From: an uncultured Muribaculaceae bacterium
GTDB taxonomy: Bacteria > Bacteroidota > Bacteroidia > Bacteroidales > Muribaculaceae
Direction of reading: 5' to 3'
Length of the DNA stretch: 64,000 nucleotides
Assembly (NCBI GenBank): GCA_948788915.1
Contig: CAQFOZ010000002.1
Coordinates: 1-64,000, forward strand
How positions within the stretch are numbered: position 1 is the first letter of the stretch; every line of letters begins with the position of its first letter. Under the pieces are notes generated by a model. It did not search any database. It was not told the origin of the DNA and saw only the letters and a program-made list of their open reading frames with translations. Shown here piece after piece: positions 26,340 to 34,579 of this stretch. Position numbers and translations under genes: made by a program.

Positions 26340-28016
26340 TTACTTTTTAAGCACTGCGGCCGGCATCACAACGGGTTTGCCGGTTTCTCGCACTACTGGC
26401 ATAGGAGCATCCCACGCCGTCAGAATTCCGCTGAATTCATCCGCCATGGATTTCAACTTCTTGGCATACTTCTTATTCCCTGCGAGATTATTGCGTTCCC
26501 CTATATCTTCCTTGAGGTTATAAAGTTCAAGGTCTCCTGTAGCCATACGGTAAACGACCTTCCAATCTCCTTTTCTCATGGAGCTGAGGAAATCGATATC
26601 TTCCAGATCATAAGGCTTCCACTTATGAGGATAGTGCATTACGATAGGCCGTTCGGGATCAAGGCCCGTCACGCTTTCAGGCAGCACCATGTTGGTAGCC
26701 TCTTTCTGATTTGTCACCTTGCCTGATGCGACAGCGTCAGCCGCATATTTGGAACCGTCTGTTATCAGTTTCACAAGACTCTTGCCATCCACCGGTTGCA
26801 CCACCTTCGGATCTTTCACACCGGCCATCTCAAGGATTGTGGGAAACATATCCTCGCAAGTTACCGGTGTGCTGAGACGCGTACCGGGCGACACATGTCC
26901 TTTCCAGCTGAATGCCAACGGAACACGGATTCCACCTTCATAACACGAGCCTTTCCCTTCACGAAGTGGAAGATTTTGTGTATGAAGAACTCCACCTTTC
27001 TGCTTGTTCTCACTGTTTCCGCCGTTATCAGCCATTAAAATGATGATGGTGTTGTCGGCAACCCCTTTTTTCTCAAGATAGTCCATTATGTCTCCGAGAC
27101 TCTTGTCTACGCCCTCCACCATTGAAGCATATTTTGCCTGGCCTTTATCCATTCCGGCATCCAGATATTTCTTGTAGAATCTCTTGTCTGCCTGAATTGG
27201 AGTATGGGTAGCATAATGAGCCATGTACAGATAAAACGGCTCGTTATGCGCTATAGGATAATCCAGCGCCTGAAGAGCCTCGCGGGTAAGAGCCTCGGTA
27301 AGGTGCACTCCGGTGCCATAATACTGTGTCATATTCTGGACTGCAAGCATATTCCATTTCTCAGGAATATTGCCATAGTTCTCTTCGCTCTGGTAACTTC
27401 TGGGCATTCCTGCCACATTTCCTGCCACATTCACCACAAAGCCCATATTGTGAGGGCTTGCACCCGGTGTGCCTATCGATGCCCAGTGTCCTTTGCCGAC
27501 ATGGACTGTAAAATAGCCGGCATCTTTAAGAAGCTGCGGTAGAGGAGTCACATATTGGGAGTATGATATGCCGTCTACAGGACTCATTCCGTTTATATTC
27601 CATTCTGGGCGCGAAAGAGCATCCGTCGGGGATACTACTGTTTTCCCTCCCGCCTCCATCGCAGTCGCACCTCCGGTAGCGTCAGACGGCGTGTCTTTTG
27701 TTACTGATGTCCAGTTGGTAATTTTCGAATGAGCAGCATTCATACCCGAAAGCATCGATGTGCGCGTCGGTGTCGACACCGGACACGCATACGCATTGCA
27801 AAGAATCGTACCCTGATTGGCAAGACGCTGCATGTTCGGAGTGTTGAACCTGGTATTATGCGGATAAACCTCCTCCCCGTATGCAACCTGGCTGTCTACC
27901 CAGCCGTAATCATCAATCAGGAAAAATACGATGTTAGGTCGTTGTTGCTCCGCGGCAGCCACAGTAAAAGGCACAAAAAGTGCAGAGCCGGTAATTAGTT
28001 TTGCAATTGATTTCAT
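26340..28016 (-). CDS. Serine-type sulfatase (formylglycine-dependent)
   Basis: 558 residues with a signal peptide (MKSIAKLITGSALFVPFTVA). The metal site opens with PNIVFFLIDDYGW (Asp35, Asp36). The signature C/S-x-P-x-R is STPTR with Ser81, followed by TSMLSG, so this is a serine-type enzyme. Known: serine-type sulfatases need the radical-SAM maturase anSME, not found in this window, to turn the Ser into formylglycine. A later MADNGGNSENKQKG block holds further metal ligands. It removes sulfate from an unknown periplasmic or extracellular glycan. It is a single gene with no SusCD or glycosidase next to it. Its divergent neighbour is a SemiSWEET sugar transporter, a possible functional link. 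Confidence 0.92.
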   Translation of the reverse strand: MKSIAKLITGSALFVPFTVAAAEQQRPNIVFFLIDDYGWVDSQVAYGEEVYPHNTRFNTPNMQRLANQGTILCNAYACPVSTPTRTSMLSGMNAAHSKITNWTSVTKDTPSDATGGATAMEAGGKTVVSPTDALSRPEWNINGMSPVDGISYSQYVTPLPQLLKDAGYFTVHVGKGHWASIGTPGASPHNMGFVVNVAGNVAGMPRSYQSEENYGNIPEKWNMLAVQNMTQYYGTGVHLTEALTREALQALDYPIAHNEPFYLYMAHYATHTPIQADKRFYKKYLDAGMDKGQAKYASMVEGVDKSLGDIMDYLEKKGVADNTIIILMADNGGNSENKQKGGVLHTQNLPLREGKGSCYEGGIRVPLAFSWKGHVSPGTRLSTPVTCEDMFPTILEMAGVKDPKVVQPVDGKSLVKLITDGSKYAADAVASGKVTNQKEATNMVLPESVTGLDPERPIVMHYPHKWKPYDLEDIDFLSSMRKGDWKVVYRMATGDLELYNLKEDIGERNNLAGNKKYAKKLKSMADEFSGILTAWDAPMPVVRETGKPVVMPAAVLKK

Positions 28017-28221
28017 TGGCGATATTAAAATTCAATGTTAGGAGAACTTGGGCAACATCTTACCCTAATCTGTTTTTACACACTAAATTACTAATAAATT
28101 ACCAATATCCGAATTAAAAAACAGCTTAAATTTCAAAACTATTCTTTAACATTTTCCGTTTTATAAATAGAAGTGATTTAAACTCATTTTAACATTCGAC
28201 AAATCATCAAACAATAAAAAA

Positions 28222-28494
28222 ATGGAAATCTGGATAAATATTTTCGGCTACGCAGCTGCAATCTGCATGGTTTGTGGCTACTTGCCTCAGGCCATACATA
28301 CAATAAAGACTCGTGAAACTGACGGAATAGCCCTCCCCACATTCCTGTTGATGTTTCTCGGTTCATTATTCTTCATAGTACAGGGGATACTTATTCACAA
28401 TATTCCTCTATGGCTCACAAATACAATTACTGCAGTCTGCGCGGGGATCGTATTCGGCATCAAAATGTATAACGACTACTTCAAAAGCAAATAA
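28222..28494 (+). CDS. SemiSWEET sugar transporter
   Basis: 90 residues forming a three-helix bundle. The PQ-loop signature is present (GYLPQAIHTIKTRETDGIAL, about 20-39), then FLLMFLGSLFFIVQGILI and LTNTITAVCAGIVFGIKMYN. SemiSWEETs work as dimers and passively move mono- or disaccharides across the inner membrane. The length is normal for the family. It diverges from the sulfatase gene across a 205-base gap in which I see no clear promoter box. A repeat array follows downstream. Confidence 0.9.
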   Translation: MEIWINIFGYAAAICMVCGYLPQAIHTIKTRETDGIALPTFLLMFLGSLFFIVQGILIHNIPLWLTNTITAVCAGIVFGIKMYNDYFKSK

Positions 28495-28514
28495 GTGATC
28501 CCCTCGCCCCCACC

Positions 28515-28672
28515 GTTTCCCTATTAGCGCCCTATTACCCCTATTAGTCCCATTACCCCTATCCCGCTCCATAATGCCCCATCAGTCCCGAAGCTCCCTA
28601 AAGACCCTAAAGTCCTTAAATTCCTATTTGCCCTATTAGTCCTATTAGCCTTATTAGCCTTATTAGCCCTAT
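28515..28672. repeat. C-rich 9-bp repeat array A
   Basis: The plus strand carries degenerate tandem 9-mers of two kinds: CCCTATTAG-type units (28517-28560 and 28630-28672) and CCCTAAAGA/CCTTAAATT units (28596-28622). The minus strand has eight G-runs of 3 or more within about 75 bases, so it could form G-quadruplexes. The same CCYTAAAGA unit recurs at 38297-38341 and 45211-45300. It is non-coding and lies between SemiSWEET and the 28699 gene. Confidence 0.75.
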
Positions 28673-28698
28673 CAAAAATTAATTGCCGCAACCGGCCC

Positions 28699-29961
28699 CT
28701 AAAAGACAAAAGTAACAGCCTCGATGAAATCACCGGGGCGCAGACAGGTCTCTATCCCTATTTTAAACCAACGGAAAGGAGCCCCGTATAATCCGGAAAT
28801 ATATGGACTCCGCGATGTTGCAACCTTACGCCAGTTCTCCCTGTGATGCGAACCATAAACCGTAAATCTTAAACTTGAGTCATTGCGAGGGAAAAGACCG
28901 AATATGCTTACGCTTTGCAGATGTTTGTCTGTTTCCGGATATCCCAAAGAGAGTGCCTCGGTTTCCATATATACTCTTCTGACCTCTTCGGTAGGATCCG
29001 GTGGTGTTTCTTCCGCTGAATCGTCATCAAAACCCGCTTTATAAGGTCTTGATTTATTAAAATTGGCTAATTTCCCCGATGGAATCGGTAATTTATGATA
29101 TATTTCAGAGGTGTTCCTATTATCAAACTCGATGTTTGAAATTTGTTTGAATTCTGTTTGAATTTTGTTCAACATCTCGATTTCATCGGCAGAATATCGG
29201 TCATACACCCAACACCTCACCGGTGATCCGTCTACACTGACTGATCTGACACCAAACACCTCCGATTTAGGGTCACGGAGTGAAACCTGCTCTGTAGCGT
29301 ACACCTCAATTCGCTTTATGCCTAATGTGTCGATATCAATTTCATCTGTAGAGCGGATACAATACTCCAACGATGCCGGCACATTCCTTATCTCAACACC
29401 TGAATAAAGCCGGTCATCCCGAATCTGCATACTTATAACCGGCAATAACGGTGCCTCTTTTACTGGAAGAGCCACTTGAACTTCTCTTAACCTTCCCCTT
29501 TCGCCATTATTAAAGACAGCACACCATGCCAGCCTACATGGCGATGTAAAAAGATTGTGAATCAGAGCAGTATTAAAGTAACCTGAAAGCAGGTCATTGA
29601 CCGCCGATTGATAATTATTTTTCAACTTGCCGCTTTCTGGCGTATCAACCCCATGAAAATCACCGGTAAGCCATCCGTTAACCCTGTCTTTATCTTCATC
29701 CGGCACCACAAAACTCATCTCCTTTGAAGGCCAACCGCCCATGGCCGGATGTGTATTGCCTGAAGAATCGACAACCATTGAGGGGAGACACGGTTCAAAT
29801 CCGGGAAGAACCTCACCACAGAATCTCATGTTGAAATCTACGCTATCAAGAAATATTTCAGATTCCCTATTAGCTGTGCCTGCAACATCATCTATTGACT
29901 CTCCGTCTTTCAACACTATAGTGGTGACACTGATTTTATTAAACAGTATTCTTTTTCGCAT
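28699..29961 (-). CDS. Protein of unknown function
   Basis: 420 residues from the ATG at 29961, chosen over 29979 because AAAAAGGA, a good ribosome-binding sequence for this group, stands just before it. There is no signal peptide and no membrane segment. The composition is that of a soluble beta-rich protein, with conserved-looking blocks such as EVFGVRSVSVDGSPVRCWVY near 255 and a final FRWFKIGIETCLRPGDFIEA. I recognise no family. It stands alone, followed by the G-rich array A and preceded by an inverted repeat. Codon use does not look foreign. Confidence 0.6.
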   Translation of the reverse strand: MRKRILFNKISVTTIVLKDGESIDDVAGTANRESEIFLDSVDFNMRFCGEVLPGFEPCLPSMVVDSSGNTHPAMGGWPSKEMSFVVPDEDKDRVNGWLTGDFHGVDTPESGKLKNNYQSAVNDLLSGYFNTALIHNLFTSPCRLAWCAVFNNGERGRLREVQVALPVKEAPLLPVISMQIRDDRLYSGVEIRNVPASLEYCIRSTDEIDIDTLGIKRIEVYATEQVSLRDPKSEVFGVRSVSVDGSPVRCWVYDRYSADEIEMLNKIQTEFKQISNIEFDNRNTSEIYHKLPIPSGKLANFNKSRPYKAGFDDDSAEETPPDPTEEVRRVYMETEALSLGYPETDKHLQSVSIFGLFPRNDSSLRFTVYGSHHRENWRKVATSRSPYISGLYGAPFRWFKIGIETCLRPGDFIEAVTFVF

Positions 29962-29998
29962 GACAATCCTTTTTGTCATCGAAATTACACCCCTCTTT

Positions 29999-30043
29999 CA
30001 TTATTGAGCCTTTATCCATTTACATTACAGTGTCTCAATAATG
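29999..30043 (-). other. Inverted repeat between the acyltransferase and the unknown gene
   Basis: CATTATTGAG (29999-30008) and CTCAATAATG (30034-30043) are perfect 10-bp inverted copies, and CTTTATCCA is repeated directly nearby. It could be an operator or a weak terminator of the acyltransferase transcript (stop at 30065). Confidence 0.35.
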
Positions 30044-30064
30044 GAACTTTATCCACAAAATAAA

Positions 30065-31075
30065 TCAGGCAATACGCAATCGACTTTTAACTGCTCCGTG
30101 AGCCTTGGAAAGAGAACCGGAAAGTAGGTCATATAGCTTCATCGTAAATATCGAAAGCAACCACGATGCACAGAGTATCACGCATACACGAAGCACAGGA
30201 TTTCCAAGCACAGGATTCATAAAAACAAAAAGTTTTTTTGTAGAGGCTGTGAAGAACAGAGCGTGAAGAAACCAGATATGCATCGATTTAATTCCAAGGT
30301 CTGTCAGTGCTACTTTCAGATAGCCGAAAAGTTTCGATGAAACCGCTGAAATCTGTTCTCCGGAATCCATCAGCAATGCCACAGCCCCGACAAACAAAGG
30401 AGTGACGATAAAATCGGCAGTTTTGGCATATGGAATGCCCCGCAAAAGATAAAAAGCCACCATTCCAACGAGTGAAATCCACAGAATCTTCCCTCCGGCC
30501 TCTATGTTTATCCGCGAGAAAACTTTATAATGAGCCATCCAATATGCAGACAGCACAATAGGCATAAATTTGAAATAACGGTCAAATCTCTTTATTATCT
30601 CTATTGTCAAAAGCTTAGGATAGAAATAATAAGCTCCATAGATTGCTCCGAAAATCAGAAGCAGGACAACAAGCCCCCGCCAGCGGTAACGGTCGATGAT
30701 TCTTGAAAGGAACGGCATGGTTAACATGGCGAGAATGTAAAAGCTTACATACCAGCAATAATAGTTCAAGCCTCCCCACATACCGAACATGTTGAGAACA
30801 AAATTACCAGGTGAAATTTTATAATGAGTGTAAAATATTGCGATTGGAAGACATATTCCTAGCAGTATAAACCAGAAATGGGCAAGAAGATGCCATATTC
30901 GTTTCACTGCATGGCGCAGATCGCGGGTCTTGGCGAATTCATATCCATACCCAACCAGAAATGAGAATAATGGCACGGCAAAAGGTATGATTTTCCCGGG
31001 GCATGAATGTCCCGTAACCATAAGTATTATAGCAAGTCCCCTTATTATTCTCGATTTGTCATTCCCGAATTGCAT
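30065..31075 (-). CDS. Acyltransferase 3 family membrane protein
   Basis: 336 residues with about ten membrane helices. It opens with NDKSRIIRGLAIILMVTGHS, the Arg-x10-His block that carries the catalytic His of acyltransferase-3 proteins, and continues with FAVPLFSFLVGYGYEFAKTR. Such enzymes O-acylate surface sugars or peptidoglycan from the inner membrane. A -7 box at 31121-31128 suggests its own promoter, with a palindromic AGAAACT/AGTTTCT sequence in the short leader. The target is unknown; it could modify glycans made by the operon at 19.6-23 kb. Confidence 0.85.
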   Translation of the reverse strand: MQFGNDKSRIIRGLAIILMVTGHSCPGKIIPFAVPLFSFLVGYGYEFAKTRDLRHAVKRIWHLLAHFWFILLGICLPIAIFYTHYKISPGNFVLNMFGMWGGLNYYCWYVSFYILAMLTMPFLSRIIDRYRWRGLVVLLLIFGAIYGAYYFYPKLLTIEIIKRFDRYFKFMPIVLSAYWMAHYKVFSRINIEAGGKILWISLVGMVAFYLLRGIPYAKTADFIVTPLFVGAVALLMDSGEQISAVSSKLFGYLKVALTDLGIKSMHIWFLHALFFTASTKKLFVFMNPVLGNPVLRVCVILCASWLLSIFTMKLYDLLSGSLSKAHGAVKSRLRIA

Positions 31076-31088
31076 AATCGTTCTTCTA

Positions 31089-31128
31089 AGAAACTTTTTA
31101 AATAGTTTCTAAAAATCATGCAAATTTA
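31089..31128 (-). promoter_or_regulatory. -7 box and palindromic leader element of the acyltransferase gene
   Basis: The minus strand has TAAATTTG (31128-31121). Just after the expected start lies a 7-bp inverted repeat, AGAAACT (31110-31104) and AGTTTCT (31095-31089). The same motif recurs upstream of folD and elsewhere. Confidence 0.45.
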
Positions 31129-31218
31129 GTGAATAATAATCTAACTTGTCTTTTGAACCGGTTTTTTAACATTCCCCTAATAAAAATCCTCCCCTTTTTT
31201 CATTCACAAAAAGAACGA

Positions 31219-34200
31219 TTATCTGAATATGTATTCTGACTCAGGTGTATTATCTGACTGGGCTGCCTTACGCACAAACATCTTCAGGTATTTGCGAGCA
31301 ATACGGACAATGTTTATTTTGTGATTCTCCATTATCGAGCGGGTTATCTCCGCCCCCTGATCCACTTTATACTCCTCTCCTCCAAACCGTATCTGCGGAG
31401 CCGAAAATTTGCCTTTAATATTGACCCCAAACGGAATCGGGACTGGAGACTTCATCACACCAATATGATAATATAGATCCCCGTTAAAATTATTGACACC
31501 CTGCATCTGCAGATTATATCGGTCAAATTCAAAATTAAATGGATACAGCATCAACAGATTATCTCTGACCTGTGCGTGAACATTCATATCCCGTATATGA
31601 ATGTCTCCGGAGTTGTGAATCATAAGCATGCGGGTAACTCTGCGTATAAAATGATCCTGATGAACAGTCAGGCCTCTCCCCTGCACAAACATATCGGCAC
31701 TTACAGACGGCACATCAATATACATATTGGGGGAATAGCTCATCCGGGCATCGATATCAGCCGAAACTTCTCCTGATAGATTCTTCATTTGCGGCATCAT
31801 CAGCAGAAGCGTATGGAAATTCTTAAAAAAATTCACAACATTTATATCATGAATACCTCCTTTTATGTCAACACCCATCTTCTCAACATTTCCCGTATTT
31901 ATTCCAAGAGCTAATCCCAAGTCACCAAAATCTGACGATATTCTTAAATCCTTCACATCTGCATTCCCGTCACGTACTGAAATATCAGTAGACAAATCCT
32001 CAAGTTGCAGATTCATATAACGCGTCATTCGGGCATTGGCATGCACATCAGCCACCAGATTACGCGGAATCAGCATTGCAGTCGTATCAAATGCTGACTG
32101 CGATTCATCAGAGGCTTTTACTGTCGGTGTGACTCCTGATTCGTTAACACCTTTGGTAAGCAGTACACCCTTTTCATAAGCCGCTGCAAGTTGATTAATC
32201 TGGACAGTGTCAAGTGCAGCATTGAGGCTAAGATATATCGGAGAGACATCCTTGTCACATAAGAAACTTCGCATATTGCCTATTTTTGCAGAAAGATCCA
32301 GCCCTGTTGACTGCGAACGCAAATGTAGCCTATGAAGCAATACCGAATCAAGAGAAGCTTCCACATATAGATTATCAAAACTGTTGATTACCGGGAATGA
32401 GGGTGTTCTCAACATACCCCCTGCAATCTTTACGGATGCTTGTCCGTCCCATTGCAACAGTTTTTTCTTAACTGAGTCCGAAAGATTTGCTGTAAGATAT
32501 TTGGAAGAATGCGGGAACTTCCCCAAAGCCGGATCGTCCGCACACCAAAGTACCGGGATAGCTGAAGCAGGCAGTTTATAAGCCTCAGGAAGCCGTCTTA
32601 GGGACATTTTCGTATATACCCCGGCAAGATCCAGAGAAGAGCCTTCAAGTTTCCCCATAACCGATTCCCCTTTTAAGTTTAAATCAGCGTTAAGCAAACT
32701 CGATTTTGACGGGATAACCTTAATCTTGGCTTTAGCCGCTACGCCATTGGCAACAACGTTCATTGCATTGCCGCTATTCTTATAATGCATCCCTTTTGCT
32801 GTAAGGTCAATATTTATCGGAATATTAATTAGAGAACCCACATTTGTAATGCCTCCCACTCTACTCTTTACCAGGAGTCGTCTCACATCCGCTTTGATTT
32901 TTTTATTCTCTATATCTATTTTGTCTGCACTCAGACCGACCTCAAGATCAGTTCCACTAAAGGAACCGGTAGAAACAGAACCGACTTTACCCTTAAAATC
33001 AACTTCAAGGGTCTTTCCGGAAGCTATAATATCTTTAGATGGACAACACATCCCGTAATCAGTCAACGATAGGTCCCCTTTTATATCCAAACTTCCAATA
33101 TTCCCCTTTCTCACTTCAGATAAATCAAGACTTCCTGAAATATCAGTACCAAGATTCCCCCTTAATCCATATGTTGACAACCCCTTTATTGTCTTGCCGA
33201 TTTCAGTGGCATTCACTTTCCCCTTTAACTGAAATTCCACCACGGGAGCAAAAACAATATCCTTGATACGTGCTGAAACCGACACGTCAATTCCTTTACC
33301 CGCCAAACTAAAGTCTGGGATATAAAAGTATGATTCCCTGACATCCTTACCATTAAAAAACATTTTACCTTTTACTCCGATATGGCGTACCGGACAGGAG
33401 CCTTCCCCCGTAAATTGGCTGACAATATCGCTGTCATTCAATTTTATATCAGCCTCAACTGATGGAAATCCACGGTCCGATAACTTAAATGGGGTTGCAA
33501 GAGAAGCTGATGCATCAAGTATAACGTCCGTATCAATTGACTTCATAGCAGTTCCATACCCGTTTGGCATATATTCAAGGAACTTTATAACATCGAAACC
33601 CGTTATCTTGAAACCCAAATCGTTTATCACGGGATCTTCTCCGACACTTATATCCATTTTTAACTTTCCCTTTGCGTTGCCGAAAGCTACCGAATAATCA
33701 GAAGTAGTAATCGAAAACGGATTGAACCCAAGGCCGACATTACCATTAAGAGCAAACGGAAAATCGCGTAGCAATGCAATCCCCTTGGTCCGGGCATTAA
33801 GAAGACCACTTAAAGAAAAGTTGTAGATATCACTGTCATTAATCCTCTTCAAAGACATTTCGTTCAGGGCTATGTCTATTCCAGCTTTCTTTACATTACT
33901 GAAAAACCTGATACGTTTAGGATTACGCAATGTCACATTATCTGCTGTAAAATAAGGAAGTTCCCCCTTTGAGACAGAAGATTTGAATATATCGTAGTTT
34001 GTAATTAAATCAGAAGCTGATACCAGATTAACATCTATTGAGTCTATCTCAACGTCCTTGAAATATAATTTACCTGTCAACAGACGCATGATATTGATTC
34101 CTCCTTTTATTTTGGACGTAGATGTAAGAAAACGGGCATCCGGGGGAAGTTGCGCCATTATATCCGGACTCAGTTTATCAAGACTACGGCTCACAACCCT

Positions 34201-34482
34201 TATTGAATCAATCTCTATACAAAAGCGTGGAAAAGTGGACCACAGAGAATACCTCGCATTACACACTCTCACATCAGCTGACAAATTCTTGTTTGCCTCC
34301 CGGTTTATAAGTCCGGTAAAGCGTTCGGGAGTCAGCCACCAGGTCACCAGCCCGGCAAGCAGTATGATAAAAACAATAATTATGCCTATAGAGAACAGAA
34401 TCCACCGCACGACTCGCCGTAGCGTGCCGCGCGATGGCTTTCCATCCTTTCGCTCATGGATATTTTCCATTAAGTCAGACAT
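31219..34482 (-). CDS. AsmA-like envelope protein
   Basis: 1087 residues. A short cytosolic stretch precedes one helix (VRWILFSIGIIIVFIILLAG, about 25-45). A long periplasmic region of repeating beta strands follows, starting with WWLTPERFTGLINREANKNL, the AsmA N-terminal block. Proteins of this group form long hydrophobic grooves between membranes and carry or control phospholipids. The C-terminal half contains MTRYMNLQLEDLSTDIS and a VMKSPVPIPFGVNIKGKFSA closing block. Bacteroidetes members are of this size. It follows topA after a 97-base gap that holds a perfect hairpin abutting the start codon. ATG at 34470 is an alternative start. Confidence 0.85.
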   Translation of the reverse strand: MSDLMENIHERKDGKPSRGTLRRVVRWILFSIGIIIVFIILLAGLVTWWLTPERFTGLINREANKNLSADVRVCNARYSLWSTFPRFCIEIDSIRVVSRSLDKLSPDIMAQLPPDARFLTSTSKIKGGINIMRLLTGKLYFKDVEIDSIDVNLVSASDLITNYDIFKSSVSKGELPYFTADNVTLRNPKRIRFFSNVKKAGIDIALNEMSLKRINDSDIYNFSLSGLLNARTKGIALLRDFPFALNGNVGLGFNPFSITTSDYSVAFGNAKGKLKMDISVGEDPVINDLGFKITGFDVIKFLEYMPNGYGTAMKSIDTDVILDASASLATPFKLSDRGFPSVEADIKLNDSDIVSQFTGEGSCPVRHIGVKGKMFFNGKDVRESYFYIPDFSLAGKGIDVSVSARIKDIVFAPVVEFQLKGKVNATEIGKTIKGLSTYGLRGNLGTDISGSLDLSEVRKGNIGSLDIKGDLSLTDYGMCCPSKDIIASGKTLEVDFKGKVGSVSTGSFSGTDLEVGLSADKIDIENKKIKADVRRLLVKSRVGGITNVGSLINIPINIDLTAKGMHYKNSGNAMNVVANGVAAKAKIKVIPSKSSLLNADLNLKGESVMGKLEGSSLDLAGVYTKMSLRRLPEAYKLPASAIPVLWCADDPALGKFPHSSKYLTANLSDSVKKKLLQWDGQASVKIAGGMLRTPSFPVINSFDNLYVEASLDSVLLHRLHLRSQSTGLDLSAKIGNMRSFLCDKDVSPIYLSLNAALDTVQINQLAAAYEKGVLLTKGVNESGVTPTVKASDESQSAFDTTAMLIPRNLVADVHANARMTRYMNLQLEDLSTDISVRDGNADVKDLRISSDFGDLGLALGINTGNVEKMGVDIKGGIHDINVVNFFKNFHTLLLMMPQMKNLSGEVSADIDARMSYSPNMYIDVPSVSADMFVQGRGLTVHQDHFIRRVTRMLMIHNSGDIHIRDMNVHAQVRDNLLMLYPFNFEFDRYNLQMQGVNNFNGDLYYHIGVMKSPVPIPFGVNIKGKFSAPQIRFGGEEYKVDQGAEITRSIMENHKINIVRIARKYLKMFVRKAAQSDNTPESEYIFR

Positions 34483-34483
34483 A

Positions 34484-34522
34484 ACAATAGCGGATTTGAA
34501 ATTCTAACAAATCCGCTATTGT
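34484..34522 (-). promoter_or_regulatory. Perfect 15-bp hairpin abutting the AsmA-like start codon
   Basis: ACAATAGCGGATTTG (34484-34498) pairs with CAAATCCGCTATTGT (34508-34522) across a 9-base loop. On the mRNA the stem ends just before the ATG at 34482, so it would bury the ribosome-binding region. It lacks a T-tail, which argues against a simple topA terminator. Confidence 0.6.
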
Positions 34523-34579
34523 GTATGTTCATATAGACTTTTATGAAAATTTTAGAAACTGTTTAATTGGGTTTAAAGA

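Noticed and set aside
28699..29961. Prophage or mobile-element origin for the unknown gene
   Set aside because: No integrase, structural genes, terminal repeats or codon shift in the neighbourhood.
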